DNA of 64,000 nt. It comes from G965200765 sp965203865 (lineage in GTDB: Bacteria; Pseudomonadota; Gammaproteobacteria; Arenicellales; JAJDZL01). Positions 31,795-39,851 of this stretch are shown in pieces. The stretch spans positions 2,604,001 through 2,668,000 of the forward strand of contig OZ241916.1 of NCBI GenBank assembly GCA_965203865.1, written 5' to 3'. Under the pieces are notes generated by a model. The model was not told the DNA's origin and searched no databases. It worked only from the letters and a program-made list of their open reading frames with translations. Within the stretch, counting starts at the first letter, position 1. Every line of letters begins with the position of its first letter. The translations under genes and the position numbers were made by a program.

Positions 31795-33351
31795 ATGTAC
31801 TGGTTCTTCAGCATCCTGGTTGCGATAATTGTAGCGATTGTTCTGATCGCCGTCTTCAATCGTTTTTATTACAAAGGGTCGCGGGACCGTGCACTCATTC
31901 GTACGGGTGCAGGCGGTCAGAAAATTGTCATGGACGGCGGTTGTCTGGTTTTACCGTTTCTGCATCAAGTAGAAGCCGTTGACATGCGAACTGCCTATAT
32001 TGATATTGCCCGTACTGATGGAAAGGCTCTTTTAACCGAAGACCGACTTCGCGTGGATGTGAATGTTTCTTTCCATGTTCGTGTGATTCCAACTATTGAA
32101 GGAATTGCAACTGCTGCGCAAACCATCGGCTCTCGTTCCCTTACATCCGACAAGTTAAGCGAATTTCTGAAAGGCCGGTTCATTGATGCTCTTCAAAGCG
32201 TTGTTGCAATGCGCACCATGGACAATCTGCATGAAAATCGCGCCGCTTTTGTGAACGATGTTTCAGAGCATGTTCGCCCGGGTCTTGAAAACAGCGGGCT
32301 AAGACTTGAGTCGGTTTCCCTGATTCTACTGGATCAAACTGCATTTTCCTCGCTGGACGAAAACAATGCTTTTAATGCTGTGGGAATGCGACGACTGGCT
32401 GAGATTGTTACTACAAACCGTCGAAAACGTAAGGAAATCGAATCCAATGCCGACCTCGCAATTCGCAAGACTGAGCTGGAAAACACGAAAAGCCGGCTCG
32501 CCCTGGAGTTGGAGCACGAAAAAGCCGAAGCCGACAAGAATATCGAAACCGAGCTGCTAAACGCCGAAACGACACTTCGCACAGCAGAAGAACGGGAGCG
32601 AGCAGAAACCGCATCTGGACAGGCGCGCCTGAATCGCGAACTTGAACTTCGTCGCGCAGAAATCAACCGCGACCAAGAGTTGAGACAAGCAGAAGTTGTC
32701 GCTTTGCAATCTGTAGAAGATGCAAGAATTCAGAGCCAGATCGATTTGGCCGCACGCCGTATGGCCGAATCCAAAGCAACGGCAGATGCTGAGCTAAGTC
32801 GCAAGCACATAATTGAAGCGGAAGAAACCGTCCAGCGAGAAAAGGAGCGCCTGGTTGCTGAACGCACAGGCGAAGTATCGAAGCTGAAGGCAGAGCAGGA
32901 TGCCGAAGTGGAGCTCTCCCGCGCTCAGGGTAGCGCAGCGGCGGCACTTGTGACGGCCGAAAACGAAAGCAAAGTTGCAGCCCTCGCCAACGAACGCACC
33001 CTTGAAGAAATGGAAGTCAAGGCAAAGGGCCGCGAAGCAATGATTGCAGCAGAAAATGAAATTAGTGAATCGCTGATTGAAATGAAACTGGAAGAAAAAC
33101 GTCTGGATATTCTTCCCGAGATGGCAGAGAAAATGTCGCGCCCGCTGGAAAAAATCGGAGAGATCCGAATCAATCATGTATCCGGGCTTGGCGGAAGTGC
33201 TTCGACGGATGAGCACAAAGGCGACAGGCTTGGCAATGTAGTTGACGATGTATTGGACTTGGCATTTCGCATGCCTGCCGTACGCAAGCTGGGCGAAGCA
33301 GTAGGCGCTCAAATCACTACCGACGACAAAAAGCCGGACGAAAAAGATTGA
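31795..33351 (+). CDS. Flotillin-like SPFH/band 7 membrane protein
   Basis: 518 residues. An N-terminal membrane segment at about 2-24 (FFSILVAIIVAIVLIAVF) is followed by an SPFH domain at about 30-200 (RALIRTGAGGQKIVMDGGCLVLPFLHQV, in parts). A long Ala/Glu-rich coiled coil spans about 200-440 and a short polar tail follows. Flotillins (YqiK/FloT group) oligomerise at the inner membrane, organise membrane domains and affect envelope stress and fluidity. Size and order fit the family. The usual NfeD/YqiJ partner is not adjacent. The gene lies 45 bp upstream of the amide-type ABC operon on the same strand, so cotranscription is possible. Confidence 0.88.
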   Translation: MYWFFSILVAIIVAIVLIAVFNRFYYKGSRDRALIRTGAGGQKIVMDGGCLVLPFLHQVEAVDMRTAYIDIARTDGKALLTEDRLRVDVNVSFHVRVIPTIEGIATAAQTIGSRSLTSDKLSEFLKGRFIDALQSVVAMRTMDNLHENRAAFVNDVSEHVRPGLENSGLRLESVSLILLDQTAFSSLDENNAFNAVGMRRLAEIVTTNRRKRKEIESNADLAIRKTELENTKSRLALELEHEKAEADKNIETELLNAETTLRTAEERERAETASGQARLNRELELRRAEINRDQELRQAEVVALQSVEDARIQSQIDLAARRMAESKATADAELSRKHIIEAEETVQREKERLVAERTGEVSKLKAEQDAEVELSRAQGSAAAALVTAENESKVAALANERTLEEMEVKAKGREAMIAAENEISESLIEMKLEEKRLDILPEMAEKMSRPLEKIGEIRINHVSGLGGSASTDEHKGDRLGNVVDDVLDLAFRMPAVRKLGEAVGAQITTDDKKPDEKD

Positions 33352-33396
33352 GTTGCAAATTAATATTAACCATTCAAGGAAAGGAGATCTATCACA

Positions 33397-34629
33397 ATGA
33401 AAATTAACCGACGAGAGTTCCTGAAAAATACAGCGGCGGCAAGTGCTGCTTTGGCAGTTCCCAATATTGTATTTTCTCAATCCGGTCCAATACGGATGGG
33501 CGTGCTATTGGATACTTCGGGTCCGTTCAGTGCATATGGCACTCCCATGGAAAAAGCAACCAGACTGGCGGTAAGCCAGATCAACGAAGCTGGCGGACTA
33601 CTGGGTCGAGAGGTCGAAATTGTATTTCGCGATACCCAGTCCGACATGAACAACTATGCAACCTTCGCCAACCAGCTGGTCAGGGAAGGACTGGATGTTT
33701 TTCATGGCGGCATACTTTCGGCTTCGCGGGAAGCAATTAGACAAACTCTCCGAAATCGGGGAGTACCCTATTTTTACAATGTCCTCTATGAAGGCGGCGT
33801 CTGCGACCGCAATACTTTTGTGACCGGCACCACGCCTGCACAGCAGGTAGATGCCTTGATTCCGTATGCGATGAACAAGTATGGAGCAAAATCCCTGTAT
33901 GTTCTGGCTGCGAACTATAACTACGGGCAGATTACCGCTGCGTGGGTGAATGAGTATGCGAAACAAAACGGGGCTTCCGATGTCAAAGTTGAATTTTTTG
34001 ATCTTGCGGACGGCGACTTTGGACCGACTGTTATTGCAAAAATTCAGGAAGCAGGGAGCGATTTGGTCGTTTCAGTGCTTGTCGGCGCAGCTCACCTGAG
34101 CTTTTACGGGCACTGGTCTGAAACCGGAATGAATCAAAATTCTGATGTGAATCTAATCTCTACAACATTCGGTGTTGGCAATGAGCACAAGGTTCTTCCG
34201 GCAGTGCAAAGCGACGGTATGCTAATCGCCAATAATTGGGCGCCAGAGAACGACACGCCGGAAAACAAGGCGTTTCTTGATGCTTACGCCAAGCAGCATG
34301 GGGATGCAAACGATGTGCATGAAATTGCGGTATCGCAATATCAAGGCATTTTGCTGTGGGCAGAAGCGGTCCGCAAAGCCGGGTCTGTTGAGCGCGAACC
34401 ACTGACGGCCACGCTTGAAGACGGAATTTCGATTACCGGGCCAGCAGGAGTCGTGCAAATGGATGCCGCTACCCATCATTGCAGTCTGGATATCCATGTT
34501 ATGGAACTCGGCGGGCAAAAGATGAAAGTGGTGCAAAAGTTTGAGCAACGGTCGCCTTTGGACACGGCAAGATTTTGCAATCTCACGGAAAATCCTGATT
34601 CCAATGTCCAGTACGAGATAACTTTATGA
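33397..34629 (+). CDS. Urea/amide-type ABC transporter substrate-binding protein (Tat-exported)
   Basis: 410 residues. It starts at ATG 33397 after a strong AAGGAG ten bases upstream. The N-terminus NRREFLKN, then an Ala-rich core ending near residue 28 (VFSQ), is a twin-arginine signal. The body is a type I periplasmic binding fold of the AmiC/UrtA/FmdD group (Peripla_BP_5): RMGVLLDTSGPFSAYG at the start and YNVLYEGGVCDRN at about 124-136, the segment that reads YPVQYEG in urea-binding UrtA. It delivers a small amide, urea or related ligand to the permeases encoded next. The fused amidase downstream supports an amide. A perfect hairpin follows the gene and may give it higher expression than the membrane genes. 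Confidence 0.88.
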   Translation: MKINRREFLKNTAAASAALAVPNIVFSQSGPIRMGVLLDTSGPFSAYGTPMEKATRLAVSQINEAGGLLGREVEIVFRDTQSDMNNYATFANQLVREGLDVFHGGILSASREAIRQTLRNRGVPYFYNVLYEGGVCDRNTFVTGTTPAQQVDALIPYAMNKYGAKSLYVLAANYNYGQITAAWVNEYAKQNGASDVKVEFFDLADGDFGPTVIAKIQEAGSDLVVSVLVGAAHLSFYGHWSETGMNQNSDVNLISTTFGVGNEHKVLPAVQSDGMLIANNWAPENDTPENKAFLDAYAKQHGDANDVHEIAVSQYQGILLWAEAVRKAGSVEREPLTATLEDGISITGPAGVVQMDAATHHCSLDIHVMELGGQKMKVVQKFEQRSPLDTARFCNLTENPDSNVQYEITL

Positions 34630-34668
34630 GCCGGTGCTCGCAGAATTTTCACTAACTGAGCGGACAGT

Positions 34669-34701
34669 CATGGCGCTCCACTTGAGAACTGGAGCGCCAT
34701 G
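34669..34701 (+). terminator. Hairpin between binding protein and permease genes (attenuator-like)
   Basis: Eleven base pairs, CATGGCGCTCC paired with GGAGCGCCATG, around an 11-nt loop, 40 bp after the binding-protein stop. No T-run follows, so it may act as an mRNA-stabilising or partial terminator element, not a strong terminator. Confidence 0.65.
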
Positions 34702-34803
34702 CTACATTTAGCGGGTGTATGCTATTAGTCAATAATCGGAAGAAAAACACCTTGCAATATCAATATCTACCCGGCTAGCAGATCGCCCTAGAAATAAATT
34801 GCT

Positions 34804-35670
34804 ATGGACATAGCCGTAATTTTCATTATCCAGATTCTCTACTCGATCGCTGTGCTCGCGTTGATTTCCTTTGGGCTGGCGTTGATATTCGGCATGATGC
34901 GCGTAATTAATCTTGCACATGGAGAATTCCTTACGCTGGGAGCATACGCCGCAATCTTTTCTGTCAAGGCAGGAATAAATTTATGGATTGCGGCACTGCT
35001 TGTTGCACCTCTGGTAGTCGGTGTATGGAGTTTTATTGTGGAAAGGCTGCTAATTCGATTCTTGTACGGACGCCTGGTGTATACAATGCTTGCGACTTGG
35101 GGGCTAAGCCTTGCCATGGCAGGTGCCATGACAATGATATTCGGAACAACCACAGAGGGAATTTCAGCTGACACCGGCGCAGTGTCCATAGGAAGCTACC
35201 AGGCTAGCAACTACAGCTTGATTATCATATTGATTGCAACCGCTGCAGCGTTGCTCGTCGCTTGGGTACTGTTCGGCTCTACCGCTGGCCGTGTAGCCCG
35301 CGCAGCAATGGAAAATCAGGAAATGACACAAGCGTTCGGCTATCCGATCAAGCGCGTCTACATGCTTACTTTTGTAGCAGGTGGATTGCTCGCCGGGTTG
35401 GCCGGCGGCGTATTGGCTCCAACAACAGGAATCTCTCCGTACAGCGGAGGAACATGGATTGCTGATGCTTTTATCACAGTAATCACCGGAGGAGCAGCGC
35501 CTGTTCTGGGTACATTGGCAAGTGCCGGGATTCTGGGCTTGATATCTTCAACAGTCGCATTTTTGTTCAGCTCGGCACTGGGAGGTGTCGCACTACTGGT
35601 AGCAGCACTCGTGCTACTCCGCATCCTGCCGACCGGTATTGCCAGTTTGTGGCAAAGAGGAATTAAATGA
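34804..35670 (+). CDS. Branched-chain/urea-amide ABC transporter permease (LivH/UrtB type)
   Basis: 288 residues with about eight hydrophobic segments. The N-terminal motif INLAHGEFLTLGAYAA (about 37-52) is diagnostic of LivH/UrtB permeases, and AFGYPIKRVYMLTFVAGG is the cytoplasmic loop before the last membrane helices. It forms half of the inner-membrane channel with the next gene. The gene ends in an ATGA overlap with its partner, showing translational coupling. The ribosome site ahead of ATG 34804 is weak. Confidence 0.9.
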   Translation: MDIAVIFIIQILYSIAVLALISFGLALIFGMMRVINLAHGEFLTLGAYAAIFSVKAGINLWIAALLVAPLVVGVWSFIVERLLIRFLYGRLVYTMLATWGLSLAMAGAMTMIFGTTTEGISADTGAVSIGSYQASNYSLIIILIATAAALLVAWVLFGSTAGRVARAAMENQEMTQAFGYPIKRVYMLTFVAGGLLAGLAGGVLAPTTGISPYSGGTWIADAFITVITGGAAPVLGTLASAGILGLISSTVAFLFSSALGGVALLVAALVLLRILPTGIASLWQRGIK

Positions 35671-36743
35671 CTTTTCTGCGCAACCGTATCTCGAAGGTAG
35701 TAGCAGTGCCGCTTCTATGCGGGATACCGATACTGCTGGTTGCACCGCTACTGGTGCAGCCATATACGCTGGCGCAGCTTTGTATTTTTGCGATACTGGC
35801 ACTCAGTCTGGGGCTTATCTGGGGGTTCGGCGGAATTCTTTGCTTTGGACAGGGTGCGTTTTTCGGTCTTGGCGCATATGCCTATGTAGTAATCGTCACC
35901 AATTTGGGACTTCCCTGGACAGCATTGGTTCTCGCAATACTGTTTACCATGCTGGTGTCGGCTATACTCGGCATGATGATGTTTTATGGTCGCCTGAGCG
36001 ATGTGTATCTGGCAGTTGTCACTTTGGTATTTACACTCATACTGAACCGTTTCATGAATGCAACCGCAGGCCCGGAATATCAAATCGGTTCAGCTCGCCT
36101 TGGCGGATTCAATGGAATACCCGGATTTCAAATGCTTGATATTCCATGGAGCGATGCTTCGTTCATACCGGATTTGATCTACTACTTTCTCTGCTTTGTA
36201 TTTTTGATGGCAGCCTGGATTTTTTGCCGCTGGCTTCTTTCATCCCACTTCGGCCGCGTAATGATTGCTATCCGTGAAAATGAACGTCGGGTGGAGTTTG
36301 CCGGCTACGATACCCGTATTCACAAGACCGTTACATTTACAATCGGAGGAGGATTGGCCGGTTTGGCCGGTGTTCTCTATGCAAACTGGGCGGCGATTGT
36401 TACCCCGGCGCTTTTCAGCCTGACGCAATCAGCAGAAATTATCATCTGGACAATTGTGGGAGGACTAGGAACCTTAATCGGTCCGATGGTAGGCGCTGTA
36501 TTGCTGGTTTCACTCAGGTTGATACTGGGCGGCCAAACCATCATTGACAATTTCTTTATCATGGGCATTTTGCTCATTTTGGTTGTACTTTGGTTTCCAA
36601 GGGGAATCGCCGGTGCATTTATTTCAACCCGTTTCGTACAAGGTTCGGCGCGGCGCGGGCGATGGAGAACACGTTCGGGTCGCTTGTCAACTGACAAGTC
36701 ACTTTCGAAAACGCAGGATTCGGAGAATCGCGATGCCGCGTGA
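35667..36743 (+). CDS. Branched-chain/urea-amide ABC transporter permease (LivM/UrtC type)
   Basis: 358 residues with about nine membrane segments. GLIWGFGGILCFGQGAFFGLGAYAY at about 49-73 (seen in pieces) is the LivM/UrtC signature, and AIRENERRVEFAGYDT at about 204-219 is the conserved EAA-like cytoplasmic loop that contacts the ATPase. Start ATG 35667 overlaps the upstream stop by 4 bp. The basic tail after about residue 315 is longer than usual. Its last 11 bp overlap the LivG-type gene. Confidence 0.9.
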   Translation: MTFLRNRISKVVAVPLLCGIPILLVAPLLVQPYTLAQLCIFAILALSLGLIWGFGGILCFGQGAFFGLGAYAYVVIVTNLGLPWTALVLAILFTMLVSAILGMMMFYGRLSDVYLAVVTLVFTLILNRFMNATAGPEYQIGSARLGGFNGIPGFQMLDIPWSDASFIPDLIYYFLCFVFLMAAWIFCRWLLSSHFGRVMIAIRENERRVEFAGYDTRIHKTVTFTIGGGLAGLAGVLYANWAAIVTPALFSLTQSAEIIIWTIVGGLGTLIGPMVGAVLLVSLRLILGGQTIIDNFFIMGILLILVVLWFPRGIAGAFISTRFVQGSARRGRWRTRSGRLSTDKSLSKTQDSENRDAA

Positions 36744-37458
36744 GATAGTTTTATCCATTGAGGGCCTGATTGTTCGTTTTGACGGAGTTGCCGCGGTGAA
36801 CGGTGTAGACTTTGAACTTCAGCGAGATGAGTTGCATTGTCTGATTGGTCCCAACGGTGCGGGCAAAAGTACATTGTTCAAAGCCATTACCGGTGTTGTC
36901 AATTCATCGGCGGGAAGGATTTGGATAAACGGGCATGAGACGACGAGATTGCAACCGCATTCTGTAGCTCGCCTTGGCGTGGGGGTTAAAACACAAGTTC
37001 CAAGTCTTCTGGAGGGCTTGTCGGTAAGGGAAAATCTGTGGATCGCCGCCAGAAGATCGAACAGTACGAGAAGAGCAAGCCAGATTGTGGACGAGCTTAT
37101 GGAACGCATTGGTATCGCTGGCGATGAATCGCGTATTGTAGAAACTTTGGCCCATGGCCGTCGGCAGTTGGTCGAACTTGCCACCGCGCTCGCTATCAAT
37201 CCTTCAATTCTGCTTCTTGACGAGCCGGTTGCGGGGCTGTCTGAAGAAGAGGTGACGGAATTTGCGAACCTGCTTCAAGAGCGAAGTCGAGGCATGGCTA
37301 TATTGGTGGTTGAGCATAACATGAGTTTCGTGCGTATGGTGGCAGAAAATCTTACCGTCTTGCACAAAGGTCAGATTCTTGCAGCCGGCGAACCCGAACG
37401 GGTATTTGACAATGAGCGCGTCCAGGATGTTTACTTGGGCAAGGAAGCAGTCCTGTGA
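36733..37458 (+). CDS. ABC transporter ATPase (LivG/UrtD type)
   Basis: 241 residues from ATG 36733, chosen because GGAG lies 8 bases upstream and the protein then starts directly with the ATPase fold (IEGLIVRFDGVAAVNGVDF). Walker A is GPNGAGKST, Walker B ILLLDEPVAGL, switch His in VVEHNMSF. The signature is LAHGRRQLVEL, a usual LivG variant. It powers the LivH/LivM-type channel as a heterodimer with the next ATPase. Both ends overlap neighbours (11 bp and 4 bp), so the operon is tightly coupled. Confidence 0.9.
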   Translation: MPREIVLSIEGLIVRFDGVAAVNGVDFELQRDELHCLIGPNGAGKSTLFKAITGVVNSSAGRIWINGHETTRLQPHSVARLGVGVKTQVPSLLEGLSVRENLWIAARRSNSTRRASQIVDELMERIGIAGDESRIVETLAHGRRQLVELATALAINPSILLLDEPVAGLSEEEVTEFANLLQERSRGMAILVVEHNMSFVRMVAENLTVLHKGQILAAGEPERVFDNERVQDVYLGKEAVL

Positions 37459-39794
37459 ATGACATCGTGTCAACACCGATCTTGTCGGTCAGAAATTTGA
37501 GGGCCGGCTATCACGGGGTTCAGATTTTGCGGAATATCGATCTGGATGTAAATGAAGGCGAGTGCATCGGCCTGTTCGGCCATAACGGCATGGGCAAGAC
37601 AACGCTGCTGCGCACCATCATGGGTTTTATTTCACATTCCGGCGGGACCATTGATTTTGACGGCGAAGATATCTCTGGACTGGCGCCTTGGCGTCGAGCC
37701 AGATTGGGAATTGGCTATCTGCCACAAGGTCGCGGCATCTTTCCAAGCTTGTCAGTACGAGATAATTTGTGCTTCGCCTTTAATCCGGATACTGTCGATA
37801 TTGATGAAATTTCAGCAGTCGACCGCGCAGTTAACAGGTTCCCTATTCTGGAGCCACTGCTGAATCGCCCCGGCGGCACATTAAGCGGAGGTGAGCAGCA
37901 AGTACTCGCACTGGCGCGCGCGTTAACCGCAGACCCGATTCTGTTGTTGCTTGACGAGCCGACGGAAGGGATCCAGCCATCCATCATCAGCGACATTGCA
38001 CGAATGCTCACTAAAATCCGCGAAGAAACCGGACTTACGATACTTCTCGTTGAGCAGAATTCCGAATTTATCCACGCACTGGCGGACCGGGTTTTTCGAA
38101 TTGAAAACGGCAGTATTGCTCAGCAGGAACACGAAAAGCGAGTATCAAAAACCGGAGAGCTGCGAAACCGCCGCAGAAGAGAATCCGATTCCGAATCAAC
38201 ACGCGAGGAAACGCATTCACCGACCTCTTCAACAACACAGCACACCCAGAACAAAACTGCAATTACGGAGATTGCCATGACTGTAAAACGTCCAACGATT
38301 GAACAAATGCGGAGTATTGCACAAGAGCTGAATTTCCGGATGGATGACACGCATCTGTCCGAATACCTGGAGCTTATGCAAGGAACGATCGACGCCTACG
38401 ATCTTGTGGATTCCCTGCCGGACAACCTGCCCCATGTCAAATATCCTCGTACTGCCGGCCATCAGCCTTCGGCGGAAGACAATCCGTTGAATGCCTGGTA
38501 TGTGAAGTGCGAGGTTCGCGGTGCACCTTCTGGCGTACTAAGAGGCAAGGACATTGTGCTAAAGGATACGATTTGCCTGTCTGGTGTGCGTATGATGAAC
38601 GGTGCTTCCGTAATGGAGGGGTATGTACCGGATGTTGATGCCACTTTAGTCTCTCGTATCCTGGATGCTGGCGGTACCATCGTTGGCAAGGCGCATTGCG
38701 AGTATTTGTGCCTGTCTGGCGGCAGTCACACGAATGCCACAGGGCCAGTACGAAATCCGTGGAAGCCTTCTCATTCATCTGGTGGCTCCTCTTCCGGATG
38801 CGGCGCACTGGTCGGGGCGGGAGAAGTGCCAATGGCAATTGGCGGCGACCAGGGAGGCTCAATACGAATACCGTCTTCGTGGTCAGGTTGCTATGGAATG
38901 AAGCCTACTCATGGGCTGGTGCCATATACAGGAGTGATGTCTATTGAAGCAACAATTGATACAGTAGGACCGATGACTGCGAGTGTAGAGGACAATGCCA
39001 TGTTGCTGGAGGTAATCGCTGGTCAGGATGAGATGCTTGACCCCCGGCAGTACGCACCGCGCACAAGCCAGTATAGGAAGGAAATGACACAGGGAGTTTC
39101 GGGATTGCGTATCGGAGTGGTCAAGGAAGGATTCGACCTGCCCTCCAGTGAAAAAGACGTGGACGAAGCAGTTCGCACAGCAGCCGAAAAACTTAAGAGC
39201 AGAGGAGCAAGCGTGGAGGATGTTTCCATTCCGATGCACAAGCATGGACCTGCGATTTGGACACCCATCGCGCTGGAAGGATTAACAGACTTCATGATGC
39301 ACGGCAACGGATTTGGAACCAATTTTCGGGGAATGTATGTAACAAGTCTGATCGACCATTTTGCAAACTGGCGCAGCCGAGCCGACGAGTTGTCTCCGAG
39401 CTTGAAAATTTGCATGTTGATCGGGGAGTACTTCCTGAAGCACTACAGAGGTCGCTATTATGGAAAATCGCAGAATATATCGCGTCAACTCAGGCGTTCA
39501 TATGACCAAGTTCTGGAGCACTATGATCTTTTATTGATGCCAACAATCCCCATGAAGGCAACGCTGCTCCCGCCGGCAAATGCACCGCTTTCGCTATACA
39601 TTCAGCGGGCATTCGAGATGATCAGCAATACTGCTCCTTTCAACTGTACCGGACATCCTGCGATGAGTGTCCCCTGCGGGCTCAGGGACGGCTTGCCAGT
39701 GGGAATGATGCTCATTGCCAAGCACTACGATGAATCCACGATCTACCGCGCTGCCTATGACTTCGAACGAATCCAGGATTGGCGAAGCATGTAG
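37455..39794 (+). CDS. LivF/UrtE-type ABC ATPase fused to an amidase-signature hydrolase
   Basis: 779 residues in one frame from GTG 37455, which overlaps the LivG-type stop. Residues 1-232 are a complete LivF-type ATPase: Walker A GHNGMGKTT, signature LSGGEQQVLALARAL, Walker B LLLLDEPTEGIQPS, LVEQN. Residues 233-274 are a polar, Arg/Ser/Thr-rich linker without a stop. Residues 275-779 are a full amidase-signature enzyme: Lys412 in VGKAHCEY, cis-Ser in SSGGSSSGCG, nucleophile Ser469 in GGDQGGSIRIPSS. These are the Ser-cisSer-Lys triad residues. Such enzymes hydrolyse amides to acid and ammonia. ATG 38277 has its own GGAG six bases upstream, so a free amidase may also be made. The fusion suggests that an imported amide is hydrolysed at the cytoplasmic face. 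The exact substrate is unknown. Confidence 0.88.
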   Translation: MNDIVSTPILSVRNLRAGYHGVQILRNIDLDVNEGECIGLFGHNGMGKTTLLRTIMGFISHSGGTIDFDGEDISGLAPWRRARLGIGYLPQGRGIFPSLSVRDNLCFAFNPDTVDIDEISAVDRAVNRFPILEPLLNRPGGTLSGGEQQVLALARALTADPILLLLDEPTEGIQPSIISDIARMLTKIREETGLTILLVEQNSEFIHALADRVFRIENGSIAQQEHEKRVSKTGELRNRRRRESDSESTREETHSPTSSTTQHTQNKTAITEIAMTVKRPTIEQMRSIAQELNFRMDDTHLSEYLELMQGTIDAYDLVDSLPDNLPHVKYPRTAGHQPSAEDNPLNAWYVKCEVRGAPSGVLRGKDIVLKDTICLSGVRMMNGASVMEGYVPDVDATLVSRILDAGGTIVGKAHCEYLCLSGGSHTNATGPVRNPWKPSHSSGGSSSGCGALVGAGEVPMAIGGDQGGSIRIPSSWSGCYGMKPTHGLVPYTGVMSIEATIDTVGPMTASVEDNAMLLEVIAGQDEMLDPRQYAPRTSQYRKEMTQGVSGLRIGVVKEGFDLPSSEKDVDEAVRTAAEKLKSRGASVEDVSIPMHKHGPAIWTPIALEGLTDFMMHGNGFGTNFRGMYVTSLIDHFANWRSRADELSPSLKICMLIGEYFLKHYRGRYYGKSQNISRQLRRSYDQVLEHYDLLLMPTIPMKATLLPPANAPLSLYIQRAFEMISNTAPFNCTGHPAMSVPCGLRDGLPVGMMLIAKHYDESTIYRAAYDFERIQDWRSM
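38267..38279 (+). promoter_or_regulatory. Internal ribosome-binding site and start for a free amidase
   Basis: GGAG at 38,267-38,270 lies 6 nt before ATG 38277, which begins MTVKRPTIEQM, a typical amidase N-terminus. It may be a relic of a formerly separate gene or a working internal start. Confidence 0.55.
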
Positions 39795-39795
39795 T

Positions 39796-39823
39796 TTGAA
39801 CTTGGAGCTTTACATGCTAGAAT
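39796..39823 (+). promoter_or_regulatory. Candidate sigma-70 promoter for the acyl-CoA ligase
   Basis: TTGAAC (39,796-39,801), a 16-nt spacer, then TAGAAT (39,818-39,823) with an extended -10 TGC just upstream. It lies 28 bp before ATG 39852, so the ligase may have its own transcript besides operon read-through. Confidence 0.5.
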
Positions 39824-39851
39824 AATCCTTCACTTTCAAGAGGGAATTGAA

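Noticed and set aside
36544..36732. Upstream start for the LivG-type ATPase
   Set aside because: The extension overlaps the permease and encodes unrelated sequence. ATG 36733 has GGAG at good distance.
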